Positions 10,715 through 17,997 of a DNA stretch of 64,000 nt are shown one piece after another. The position numbers were made by a program, and so were the translations under genes. The notes beneath the pieces were generated by a model that was given only the letters and a program-made list of their open reading frames with translations, was not told where the DNA came from and ran no database searches. Source of the stretch: Pseudomonadota bacterium (lineage in GTDB: Bacteria > Pseudomonadota > Alphaproteobacteria > Acetobacterales > Acetobacteraceae). Every line of letters begins with the position of its first letter. The stretch's first letter is position 1. Location: contig JAJZES010000015.1 of assembly GCA_021845985.1 (NCBI GenBank), positions 38,185 through 102,184 of the forward strand. Reading direction: 5' to 3'.

Positions 10715-11446
10715 TCAGAAGCGATCCTTGCGCGCGCGCAGATCGGCGAAGCCCGCGACATCCGGGGCGCGCAGGAACGGGTTGGCCTCAAGCTCCTCGG
10801 CAAGCCGGCTCGGCAGCGTCGGCCGGCCGGCGGCGCGGGTGGCTCGCACCCGCGCGGCAAATTCGGCCAGGGCCGGGTTGGTGGGATCGGCATGCACGGC
10901 GAAGCGGGCATTGCTCTCGGTGTATTCATGGCCGCAGCAGATCAGCGTGTCGCCGGGCAGCACCGCCAGCTTGTGCAGCGAGGCGAACATCTCCGCCGGC
11001 GTGCCCTCCAGCAGCCGGCCGCAGCCCAGGCTGAACAGCGTATCGCCACACAGCAGCACGTCGCCGTCGGGGAAAAAATAGCTGATATGGCCGCGGGTAT
11101 GGCCGGGCGTGTCGATGACCCGCGCCGCCGCGCTGCCGAGCATCACCGTATCGCCCTCGGCCACCGCCTGATCGAGCGGCGGCAGCCGCGCCACGTCCGC
11201 CGCCGCGCCGACCATGCGGGCGCCATAGCGGGCGCGGATCGCCTCGGCGCCGGCGATGTGGTCGGCGTGGTGATGGGTCAGCAGGATCAGGTCGAGCCGG
11301 CCGCCCGCCGCGTCGATGGCGGCCGCGATCGGCGCCACCTCGGCCGGATCGACGATGGCGGTGGCGCCGGACGCATCGTCGCGCAGCAGCCAGGCATAGT
11401 TGTCGGACAGGATGGCGACGGGGCGTGCGGTGATCATGCGCGCCAT
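10715..11446 (-). CDS. gloB: Hydroxyacylglutathione hydrolase (glyoxalase II)
   Basis: Hydrolyses S-lactoylglutathione to lactate and glutathione, the second glyoxalase step. The metallo-beta-lactamase motif THHHADH (His58, His60, Asp62, His63) is intact, with further ligands in DTPGHTRGHISY, FCGDTLF-like CGDTLFSLGCGR and CCGHEYTESN. The C-terminal glyoxalase II substrate domain ends in NPFLRAPD. It has 243 residues, the usual size. It diverges from the methyltransferase gene across only 50 bp and is followed by a GST gene. This gloB/methyltransferase arrangement is frequent in alphaproteobacteria. Confidence 0.93.
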   Translation of the reverse strand: MARMITARPVAILSDNYAWLLRDDASGATAIVDPAEVAPIAAAIDAAGGRLDLILLTHHHADHIAGAEAIRARYGARMVGAAADVARLPPLDQAVAEGDTVMLGSAAARVIDTPGHTRGHISYFFPDGDVLLCGDTLFSLGCGRLLEGTPAEMFASLHKLAVLPGDTLICCGHEYTESNARFAVHADPTNPALAEFAARVRATRAAGRPTLPSRLAEELEANPFLRAPDVAGFADLRARKDRF

Positions 11447-11496
11447 TTAGCATCGCGGTACGCGCCGGCAAGCGACACCCGTGTTATACCACGCTG

Positions 11497-12207
11497 ATGG
11501 CGACGGATGCGCATGCGGCGGCCGAGTTCTACGCGACCAGGCGCGGCGCCGTCGCCGCCCGGCTGCTGCGCGCGCGGCTGCAGGAGCTGTGGCCGACGCT
11601 GCGCGGGGAGAGCGTGCTCGGCCTCGGCTATGCAGCGCCCTATCTGCGGCTGTGGCGGGAGGAGGCGGCGCGGGCGATTGCGCTGACCCCGGCGCAGATC
11701 GGCGCGGCCCGCTGGCCGGTGGGGGCGGCGAACCTGTCCTGCACCGCCGAGGAGGATGCCCTCCCCTTCCCCGACCTGCTGTTCGACCGCATCTTGCTGG
11801 TGCATGGGCTGGAGGCGGCGGAGAATGCGCGGCGGCTGCTGCGCGAAGTGTGGCGGGTGCTGAAGGATGACGGGCGGCTGCTGGTGGTGACGCCGAACCG
11901 GCGCGGGCTGTGGGCGCATCTGGAAAGCACGCCGTTCGGCCACGGCCAGCCCTATTCGCCGGGCCAGCTCGGCCGGCTGCTGGCCGCCTCGATGTTCCGG
12001 GTGGAGCGGCGCGACACCGCACTCTACCTGCCGCCGACCAATCTGCGCGCCGTGCTGCGCGGGGCCAAGCTGTGGGAGCGCAGCGGGCGGTATCTGGTGC
12101 CGCAACTGGCCGGGGTGACGATCACCGAGGCGGTGAAGGATGTCTATGCCGCTGTGCCGGTGAAGGCGGTGGCGCGGCGGCGGATGATCCTGGCCGATGC
12201 GGGGTAA
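11497..12207 (+). CDS. Class I SAM-dependent methyltransferase
   Basis: 236-residue protein of the Methyltransf_11 type. The SAM-binding glycine motif is weak (ESVLGLGYAAPYL), but the downstream pattern DALPFPDLLFDRILLVHGLE, LLREVWRVLKDDGRLLVVTPNR is characteristic. Proteins of this sort next to gloB are widespread in alphaproteobacteria, but their substrate is not established. The start ATG is close to a TATACC element in the short divergent region (11447-11496). It converges on the BKACE gene with 54 bp between. Confidence 0.75.
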   Translation: MATDAHAAAEFYATRRGAVAARLLRARLQELWPTLRGESVLGLGYAAPYLRLWREEAARAIALTPAQIGAARWPVGAANLSCTAEEDALPFPDLLFDRILLVHGLEAAENARRLLREVWRVLKDDGRLLVVTPNRRGLWAHLESTPFGHGQPYSPGQLGRLLAASMFRVERRDTALYLPPTNLRAVLRGAKLWERSGRYLVPQLAGVTITEAVKDVYAAVPVKAVARRRMILADAG

Positions 12208-12261
12208 TGGCGCGAGGCGGAGTGACCGTCTGCGCCGGCAGTCGCGCGGCCGGGCATCGGA

Positions 12262-13092
12262 TCAGGCCGCCCGCAGCCCGAGCAGTTGCCGGGCCTGCGC
12301 CGGCGTCGCCACGCTGCGGCCATACTCGGCGCACAGCGCGGCGACCCGGCGGACAAGCTGGGCGTTGCTTTCCGCCAGCGTGTCCTTGTCCCAGCGGACG
12401 TTGTCCTCCAGCCCGGTGCGGCAATGGCCGCCGAGTTCCAGCGCCCAGTGGTTCAGCTCCAACTGATGCCGGCCGATGCCGGCCGCCGTCCAGGTCGCCT
12501 GCGGCAGCAGTTTTTTCAACTGCGCCAGCTCGAACTCCAGAATCTCACGGCGCGCCGGCAGGGCGTGTTTGACGCCGAAGACGAACTGCACATGCGGCGG
12601 CGGCGCCAGCAATCCCTGCGTCACCAGGTCGGCGGTGTTGTAGAGCATGGCGAGGTCGAACACCTCGATTTCCGGCTTGATCTCCAGATCCAGCATGGTT
12701 TTCGCCAGCCCCCGGATGAACTCGGGCGGGTTCTCATAGACGATGGTGGGGAAATTGACCGAGCCGGTGGCGAGCGAGGCCATGTCGGGGCGCAGATGCA
12801 GCATCGCCCCGCGCTGCTCCAGCGCCCGGCCGCGCCCGCCGGTGGAAAACTGCACGATCATGCCCGGGCAGTGCTTGACGATCCCCTCCTGCAGCCGCGC
12901 GAAGCGTTCCGGGTCCGATGACGGGTTCTCCTGCTCGTCGCGGACATGCAGATGCGCCAGCGTCGCCCCGGCCTCGAATGAGGCATGGGTGCTCTCGATC
13001 TGCTCGGCGACGGTGACCGGCAGCGCCGGATTGTCCTTCTTGCGCGGCACCGAGCCGGTGATGGCGACGGTGATGATGCAGGGGTCGGGCAT
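12262..13092 (-). CDS. BKACE-family beta-keto acid cleavage enzyme (DUF849)
   Basis: Members of this zinc enzyme family react a beta-keto acid with acetyl-CoA to give acetoacetate and a new acyl-CoA (3-keto-5-aminohexanoate cleavage enzyme is the type member). The 276 residues include the Zn-binding HLHVRD motif near 47-52, a GSVNFPT segment, and the conserved C-terminal AGIGRHQLELNHWAL ... RTGLEDNVRWDKDTLAESN. It is the last gene of the pca operon, 21 bp after pcaB. This position suggests the substrate 3-oxoadipate, which would give succinyl-CoA and acetoacetate and replace the usual PcaIJ/PcaF steps. That specificity is inference from context. Confidence 0.85.
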   Translation of the reverse strand: MPDPCIITVAITGSVPRKKDNPALPVTVAEQIESTHASFEAGATLAHLHVRDEQENPSSDPERFARLQEGIVKHCPGMIVQFSTGGRGRALEQRGAMLHLRPDMASLATGSVNFPTIVYENPPEFIRGLAKTMLDLEIKPEIEVFDLAMLYNTADLVTQGLLAPPPHVQFVFGVKHALPARREILEFELAQLKKLLPQATWTAAGIGRHQLELNHWALELGGHCRTGLEDNVRWDKDTLAESNAQLVRRVAALCAEYGRSVATPAQARQLLGLRAA

Positions 13093-13113
13093 GCGGGCGG
13101 TTCCTCGGTTTTT

Positions 13114-14466
13114 TCAGCAGCAGGATTTGGCGGCGGCGAGCACGCGGTCGATGAAGGCGTCGGCGCTGCCCAGATAGCGGGTCGGATCGGTCAGCCGGGC
13201 GATGGCGGCGGCATCCAGTTTGTCGGTGACCGCGGCCTCGCGCGACAGCGCCTCGGCAAGGCTGATGCCGCCGGCCAGCGCCGCGTCGCTGGCGTGGCGC
13301 ACGACATGGTGCGCCTCCGTCCGGCCGAGCTGCGGCGCCAGCCCCATCATCACCGCCTCGGCGACGATCAGCCCGTTGGTGGCATCCAGATTGCGGCGCA
13401 TGCGCGCGGCATCGACCACCATGTCCTCGGCCAGCGCCTGCGCCGCCAGCAGGGCGCCGTGGGTCAGCACGAAGGCCTGCGGAATCGCCAGCGCCTCGGC
13501 CTGCCAGGGACCGGTGGCGCGCTCCTGGTCACCGGCCATCGCGTTCTGCATCAGCGGCACCAGCGCCTGCACGCCACGCGCGGCGGCGAGGATGTATTCC
13601 GAGGCGATCGGATTGCGCTTCTGGGGCATGGTGGAGGAGCCGCCACGGCCCTCGGCATGCGGCTCGGCCGCCTCGCCCACCTCGGTCTGGGTCAGCAGCA
13701 CGATGTCGGTGGCGATCTTGGCCAGCGAGCCGCAGAGCAGTCCGGCGAAGCCGACCGCCTCCGCCACCCCGTCGCGCGCCACATGCCACGGCGCCGGCGG
13801 CGCGGCGAGGCCGAGTTCGGCGGCCAGCGCTTCGAGCACCGTGATACCTGCATCGCCGAGACTGGCCAGGGTGCCGGCGGCGCCGCCGAACTGCACCCGC
13901 TCGACCCGCGGGCGCAACTGATCGAGTCGTTGCACATGCGCCAGCAGCGGCTGCAGCCAGACCGCGCATTTGAGGCCGAAGGTGATCGGCAGCGCATGCT
14001 GCAGATGGGTGCGGCCGGGCATCACCGCACGGCGGTGGCGCGCCGCCTGCCCCGCCAGCGCCCGGATCGTCGCCAGCAACGACCCGCGCAGCAGCGCCAG
14101 CGCGTCGCGCAGTTGCAACGCCAGCGCGGTATCCAGAATATCCTGCGTGGTCGCGCCCCAATGCGTCCAGCGCCCGGCCTCGCCGGCCTGACGCGACAGC
14201 GCGGCGACCAGCGCCACCACCGGATAGCCAACGCTGCGCACGCTGGCGCCGAGGGCCACCGGATCAAGCGTGACCTGCGGCGCCGCCGCGTCGATGGCGG
14301 CGGCGGCGGTGGCGGGGATCAGGCCGAGCCGTCCTTCGACCCGCGCCAACGCCGCCTCCACCACCAGCATGCGGCGCAGGCCGGCAACGTCGTCGAACAC
14401 CGCGCGCATCGCGTCGGAGCCGAACACGGTGCCATAGATCGGACTGTCGGCAGGATTTATCGGCAT
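13114..14466 (-). CDS. pcaB: 3-carboxy-cis,cis-muconate cycloisomerase
   Basis: Fumarase/aspartase-superfamily enzyme converting 3-carboxy-cis,cis-muconate to 4-carboxymuconolactone in the protocatechuate branch of the beta-ketoadipate pathway. The superfamily signature GSSTMPQKRNPIASE is present, as are GRTHLQHALPITFG and HWGATTQDILDTALALQL. It has 450 residues, typical for PcaB. It is transcribed with the BKACE gene downstream. Upstream, a 609-bp stretch separates it from pcaG and holds a decayed AraC-type gene on the other strand, so pcaB either has its own promoter there or depends on read-through from pcaDHG. Confidence 0.93.
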   Translation of the reverse strand: MPINPADSPIYGTVFGSDAMRAVFDDVAGLRRMLVVEAALARVEGRLGLIPATAAAAIDAAAPQVTLDPVALGASVRSVGYPVVALVAALSRQAGEAGRWTHWGATTQDILDTALALQLRDALALLRGSLLATIRALAGQAARHRRAVMPGRTHLQHALPITFGLKCAVWLQPLLAHVQRLDQLRPRVERVQFGGAAGTLASLGDAGITVLEALAAELGLAAPPAPWHVARDGVAEAVGFAGLLCGSLAKIATDIVLLTQTEVGEAAEPHAEGRGGSSTMPQKRNPIASEYILAAARGVQALVPLMQNAMAGDQERATGPWQAEALAIPQAFVLTHGALLAAQALAEDMVVDAARMRRNLDATNGLIVAEAVMMGLAPQLGRTEAHHVVRHASDAALAGGISLAEALSREAAVTDKLDAAAIARLTDPTRYLGSADAFIDRVLAAAKSCC

Positions 14467-14591
14467 TGTCGGCGCAGACTGGTAGGCTTGGCCGGCCCGG
14501 TCAAGCCGCTGCGGCAGGCCCGCCGCGGGACAAATCCTTGCCGCTGCGTCCGGCGCATCGCACCGGTGCCTGAGACGCGGCGAGATCGCCC

Positions 14592-15066
14592 GTGCCGCCG
14601 CACGCCGCGCTGCCGCGTCTCCACTTCGACACTGCCGCCCTGCCGGCGGTGCAGCAGTTCGACGCCAGGCAGGCGGCGGTCGCGGTCACCCATGAGGTCC
14701 GGCCGATGCGGCCGGGCGGCGCGGCGGGCTTCGCCGCCAGCGCCGATATCTGGTTGCTCGGCCCGCTGCTGCTCACCGTCGGACGCACCGACGCGCAGTA
14801 TTTCATGCGCAGCCGGCAACGCGCCCGCCGCGACGGCATCGACCCTTTTCGCCTGCTGCTGATGCAGCGCGGCGACTGGCTGGGCGAGCTGGCCGGGCGC
14901 GAGATCACCGCCGGCGGCGGCCGAGGGCCACGGGCTGATGCTGGAGGGCGGCGTCGGCGCATTGATGGCCGACCATTTGCGGGCGCTCGCCCTGCGCCTG
15001 CCGCAACTGACGATGGCCGATGCGCCGGTCGGCTATCGCGACTGGATGCGCGCGCTGCGCGCCTGA
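14592..15066 (+). pseudogene. Broken AraC-family regulator, N-terminal domain remnant
   Basis: From a GTG at 14592 the reading frame resembles the ligand-binding N-terminal half of AraC_binding_2-type regulators (FAASADIWLLGPLLLTVGRT, QYFMRSRQRARRDG, LLMQRGDWLGELAGREI). Near 14915-14935 similarity jumps by one frame to HGLMLEGGVGALMADHLRAL ... GYRDWMRALRA ending at 15066. The segment normally lying between these two parts seems deleted, and the whole DNA-binding HTH domain is absent. It sits between pcaG and pcaB on the opposite strand, so it is probably a dead regulator of aromatic catabolism. The identification rests on motif memory, not on an alignment. Confidence 0.6.
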
Positions 15067-15075
15067 CGGCGCCGC

Positions 15076-15597
15076 TCAGAACTCCATGAACACTGTTTCG
15101 CCGGCGCCCTGGAGGCGGATTTCGCTGTGCCACGCGCCCGGCCCGGTGGCATGGGCGATCAGCGTGGCGCGGCGGGCCGGGTCGTCGATCAGATTGAGGA
15201 TCGGGTCGCTGTCGTTGAGCGGCTCGCCGGCGAAATAGACCCGCGTGACGAGGCGGCCGAGGATGCCGCGGGCGAGCAGGTTGAGCGCTACATGCGGCGC
15301 CTGCTGGGCATTGCCGGGGCCGGGCAGCGGGCCCGGGCGAATGGTGGTGAACCGGAACATACCCGCGGCGTCGGTGGCGGCCCGCCCATAGCCGGGGAAG
15401 GTGGCATCGCAGGCCGGGCTGGCCTGCCACAGCTCGACGCAGGCATCCGTCACCAGCGCGCCGGCGCCGTCGGTGATCCGCCCGGTCAGCGTCATGCGTT
15501 CCCCGACGGCACCGAAGCGCGTCAGGTCCGCCCATTCCGGGTGCTCGATCAGATGCCAGTAAGGGCCGATGGTCTGGCTGGCGGTTGCGATTGGCAT
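15076..15597 (-). CDS. pcaG: Protocatechuate 3,4-dioxygenase, alpha subunit
   Basis: Structural alpha chain of the intradiol dioxygenase that opens protocatechuate to 3-carboxy-cis,cis-muconate. It has 173 residues, starting with the family sequence ATASQTIGPYWH, and with CVELWQASPACD and MFRFTTIRPGP showing the intradiol beta-sandwich. The iron-ligand Tyr and His residues are not at their usual places, as expected for an alpha subunit. It follows pcaH by 4 bp on the same strand. Confidence 0.93.
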   Translation of the reverse strand: MPIATASQTIGPYWHLIEHPEWADLTRFGAVGERMTLTGRITDGAGALVTDACVELWQASPACDATFPGYGRAATDAAGMFRFTTIRPGPLPGPGNAQQAPHVALNLLARGILGRLVTRVYFAGEPLNDSDPILNLIDDPARRATLIAHATGPGAWHSEIRLQGAGETVFMEF

Positions 15598-15601
15598 GGC
15601 G

Positions 15602-16297
15602 TCACGCCTCCATCGGGGTTGCGCCGCGACCGCGCAGGACGATGTCGAACCGATAGCCGAGCGCCTGCTCCGGCCGGGTGATCTCGATGTCGAAAGCGGC
15701 GATCAGCCGCTCGCGCGCCGCCGCGTCCGGCACCGCATGAAAGATCGGGTCGAGCGCCAGCAGCGGATCGCCGGGAAAATACATCTGGGTGATCAGCCGC
15801 GTGGCGAAGGCGGGGCCGAACAGCGAGAAGTGGATGTGGTTCGGCCGCCACGCATTGTAGTGGTTGCGCCACGGATAGGCGCCGGGCTTGATCGTCGTCA
15901 CCATGTACCAGCCGTCATCGTCGGTGAACACGCGCCCCTCGCCCTTGAAGCGCGGGTCGAGCGGGGCGTCGTGCTGGTCGCCGGGGTGGTTGTAGCGGCC
16001 GGCGGCATTGGCCTGCCACAGTTCCAGCATGGTGCGCCGCACCGGCGCGCCGTTTTCGTCCAGCACCCGGCCGCGCACGATGATGCGCTCGCCCTGCGCC
16101 TCGTGGCCACCGCTGCGGGCCATGTCGATGATCGCCGGATACTGCGACGGCGAGAACTGCGGAAAGCTGGTTTCGGTCACCGTCTGCGGGATGCGCAGCA
16201 GGGTCTGCTGCGGGTGCCGCTGTTGGGTGCTGCCGTAGCTCGGCGTGTTGTTGTTCGGCTGCGTGTTGGGTGCCGGCGGACGGAACATCTCGGTCAT
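15602..16297 (-). CDS. pcaH: Protocatechuate 3,4-dioxygenase, beta subunit
   Basis: Catalytic chain holding the non-haem Fe(III). The four ligands of the intradiol family can be picked out: Tyr in RYNHPGDQHD, and Tyr, His, His in the stretch HYNAWRPNHIHFSLFG. The 231 residues carry an N-terminal Asn/Gln/Pro-rich extension before the dioxygenase_N-like segment YPAIIDMARS. Its ATG overlaps the pcaD stop (ATGA) and pcaG follows directly, so D-H-G is one translationally coupled unit. Protocatechuate could come from the divergent hydroxycinnamate-type operon via a hydroxylase or demethylase outside the window. Confidence 0.95.
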   Translation of the reverse strand: MTEMFRPPAPNTQPNNNTPSYGSTQQRHPQQTLLRIPQTVTETSFPQFSPSQYPAIIDMARSGGHEAQGERIIVRGRVLDENGAPVRRTMLELWQANAAGRYNHPGDQHDAPLDPRFKGEGRVFTDDDGWYMVTTIKPGAYPWRNHYNAWRPNHIHFSLFGPAFATRLITQMYFPGDPLLALDPIFHAVPDAAARERLIAAFDIEITRPEQALGYRFDIVLRGRGATPMEA

Positions 16298-17082
16298 GCT
16301 GATGCCTCCATGCGATCGAGAAAGTGGCGCAGCGCCGTGGTGACGTGGCCGGCCTGCTCGAAGGTCGGAATGTGCGAAGCGTCCGCGATCACCTCCAGCA
16401 TGGCGCCGGGAATGGCGGCGGCGAGCGCCTGCGCCGCTGCCGGCGGCGTCGCCGGATCCTGCGCGCCGACCAGCACCAGCGCCGGCAGGCGCAGCGCCGC
16501 GGTGTCGGCCAAAAGATCGGCGGCGGCAATGGCCTCGGCGGCGGCGGCATAGCCCTCGGCGTCGGTACGCAGCAGCATCGTCCGCAGCCCGTGGGTCGAG
16601 GGGTCATCGAGGAAGCCCGGCGTCACCCAGCGCGAGACCACCGCATCGGCGATGGCGGCCATGCCGCGCGCCCGCACGATCGCCGCCCGCTCGCGCCAGA
16701 AATCGGGCGGCGGAATGGCCAGTGCGGTGTCGCACAGCATCAGCGAACGGACGCGGCCGGGGGCCAGGGCGGCAACCGACTGCGCCACCAGCCCGCCGAT
16801 CGACAGGCCGCCGACATGCACCCGATCGACCGCCAACGCATCGAGCACCGCCAGCGCGTCCCGCGCCAAGCCGGCGATGCTGCCGGGGCCGGGCGTGGTG
16901 CCGGTCAGCCCGTGGCCGCGCAGGTCGGGGCGGATGACGCGGAACCGCTCGGCCAGCGCCGCCGCCTGCGCCTCCCACACCCGCGCCTCGGTGCCGAGCG
17001 AGTGCAGCAGCAGCAGCGCCGGTGCCGTCGCCGGTCCGGCGATCTCGACATGCACCACCAGCCCGGACAGGCGCAGGAACAT
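16294..17082 (-). CDS. pcaD: 3-oxoadipate enol-lactonase
   Basis: Alpha/beta hydrolase of 262 residues that hydrolyses 3-oxoadipate enol-lactone to 3-oxoadipate. Nucleophile elbow GLSIGG, the oxyanion-side motif LLLLHSLGTEARVWE, an acid Asp in GAQDPATPP and a C-terminal His in DASHIPTFEQ form the catalytic set; the sequence VVHVEIAGP at the start is usual for PcaD. The ATG at 17082 was chosen because a far longer open frame upstream is a shadow of the crotonase on the other strand. It is the first gene of the operon. It is not fused to a PcaC domain, and no pcaC is present in the window. Confidence 0.9.
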   Translation of the reverse strand: MFLRLSGLVVHVEIAGPATAPALLLLHSLGTEARVWEAQAAALAERFRVIRPDLRGHGLTGTTPGPGSIAGLARDALAVLDALAVDRVHVGGLSIGGLVAQSVAALAPGRVRSLMLCDTALAIPPPDFWRERAAIVRARGMAAIADAVVSRWVTPGFLDDPSTHGLRTMLLRTDAEGYAAAAEAIAAADLLADTAALRLPALVLVGAQDPATPPAAAQALAAAIPGAMLEVIADASHIPTFEQAGHVTTALRHFLDRMEASA

Positions 17083-17141
17083 TGACCGCTTCCCCCGGCG
17101 ACAAGCCGCCAGTATGCGGCCGGCGGCGGCGGCGGCAAGAT

Positions 17142-17155
17142 GCGTTGTGCAACGC
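17142..17155. promoter_or_regulatory. Palindrome in the pcaD/crotonase divergent region, candidate operator
   Basis: GCGTTG-TG-CAACGC lies in the 135-bp gap between the two divergent aromatic operons. A second short inverted repeat, CCGT-N6-ACGG, follows at 17163-17176. Both are placed where a regulator could act on either or both operons, but no regulator gene sits next to them and no known consensus is matched. Confidence 0.35.
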
Positions 17156-17217
17156 TGACATTCCGTCGCATAACGGCAGCCAACCGGTGCAGGCCGGACA
17201 CAACACACGGGAAACGC

Positions 17218-17997
17218 ATGACCGCCCTTCCCTCCTCGCTTGCCGCCGAGCACCGCGACGGCATCGCCCTGCTGCGGCTGACCCGTCCGGCCAAGCGCAA
17301 CGCCATCGACGATGCCATGATCGAGGGCATCGGCCGCTTCTTCGCCAAGCTGCCGGCGGCGACGCGCGCGGTGATCGTGCATGGCGAGGGCGCCCATTTC
17401 TGCGCCGGCCTCGACCTCTCCGCGGTGACCGAGAACGACGCCACCGAGGGCATGCTCCACTCGCGCGCCTGGCACCAGGCGTTCGAGCGGATCGAGGCGG
17501 GGGCGGTGCCGGTGATTGCGGTGCTGCAGGGGGCGGTGATCGGCGGCGGCCTGGAACTGGCCTGCGCCTGCCATATCCGCATCGCCGAGCCGTCGGCCTA
17601 TTTCGCGCTGCCGGAAGGCCAGCGCGGCATCTTCGTCGGCGGCGGCGGCGCGGTGCGGCTGCCGCGGCTGATCGGGACGGCGCGGATGATCGACATGATG
17701 CTGACCGGCCGCACCTATGGCGCCGCCGAGGGGGCAGCGGTCGGCTTCGCCCAATATCTGGTCGAGGCCGGGACCGGGATGGACAAGGCGCTGGCGCTGG
17801 CGCGGCACATGACGACGCTGGCGCCGCTGACCGTGTTCGCCGTGCTGCAGGCGCTGCCGCGCATCGCCGAAACCGACCCGCGCACCGGGCTGTTGATGGA
17901 AAGCCTGATGGCCGCCATCGCCGCCGCCGACCAGGAAGCCAAGAGCCGGCTGCACGATTTTCTGGAGAAACGTGCGCCGAAGGTCGTCCACGAATGA
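17218..17997 (+). CDS. Enoyl-CoA hydratase/isomerase (crotonase) family protein
   Basis: Crotonase of 259 residues. The first oxyanion-hole region is HFCAGLDLS, the second GAVIGGGLELAC; the catalytic-type Glu is in ALPEGQRGIFVGGGG. It starts at the ATG 17218; the in-frame extension upstream lacks similarity. It is the first gene of an operon in which the ligase start overlaps its stop (ATGA). In the context of the ligase, thiolase, SDR and thioesterase it probably hydrates a cinnamoyl-type enoyl-CoA. A hydratase/lyase (vanillin-forming) role is less likely because no aldehyde dehydrogenase accompanies it. Confidence 0.85.
   Translation: MTALPSSLAAEHRDGIALLRLTRPAKRNAIDDAMIEGIGRFFAKLPAATRAVIVHGEGAHFCAGLDLSAVTENDATEGMLHSRAWHQAFERIEAGAVPVIAVLQGAVIGGGLELACACHIRIAEPSAYFALPEGQRGIFVGGGGAVRLPRLIGTARMIDMMLTGRTYGAAEGAAVGFAQYLVEAGTGMDKALALARHMTTLAPLTVFAVLQALPRIAETDPRTGLLMESLMAAIAAADQEAKSRLHDFLEKRAPKVVHE

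Noticed and set aside
12985..14862. 625-codon plus-strand frame over pcaB
   Set aside because: Antisense to pcaB, His/Arg/Gly-rich and without motifs.
17110..17136. GGC-repeat run in the pcaD upstream region
   Set aside because: Short low-complexity GC run expected at this base composition; not a CRISPR or meaningful tandem repeat.
16294..17991. Long minus-strand frame suggesting a 565-residue protein
   Set aside because: Only the part from 17082 is PcaD; the extension is antisense to the crotonase and has no protein-like features.
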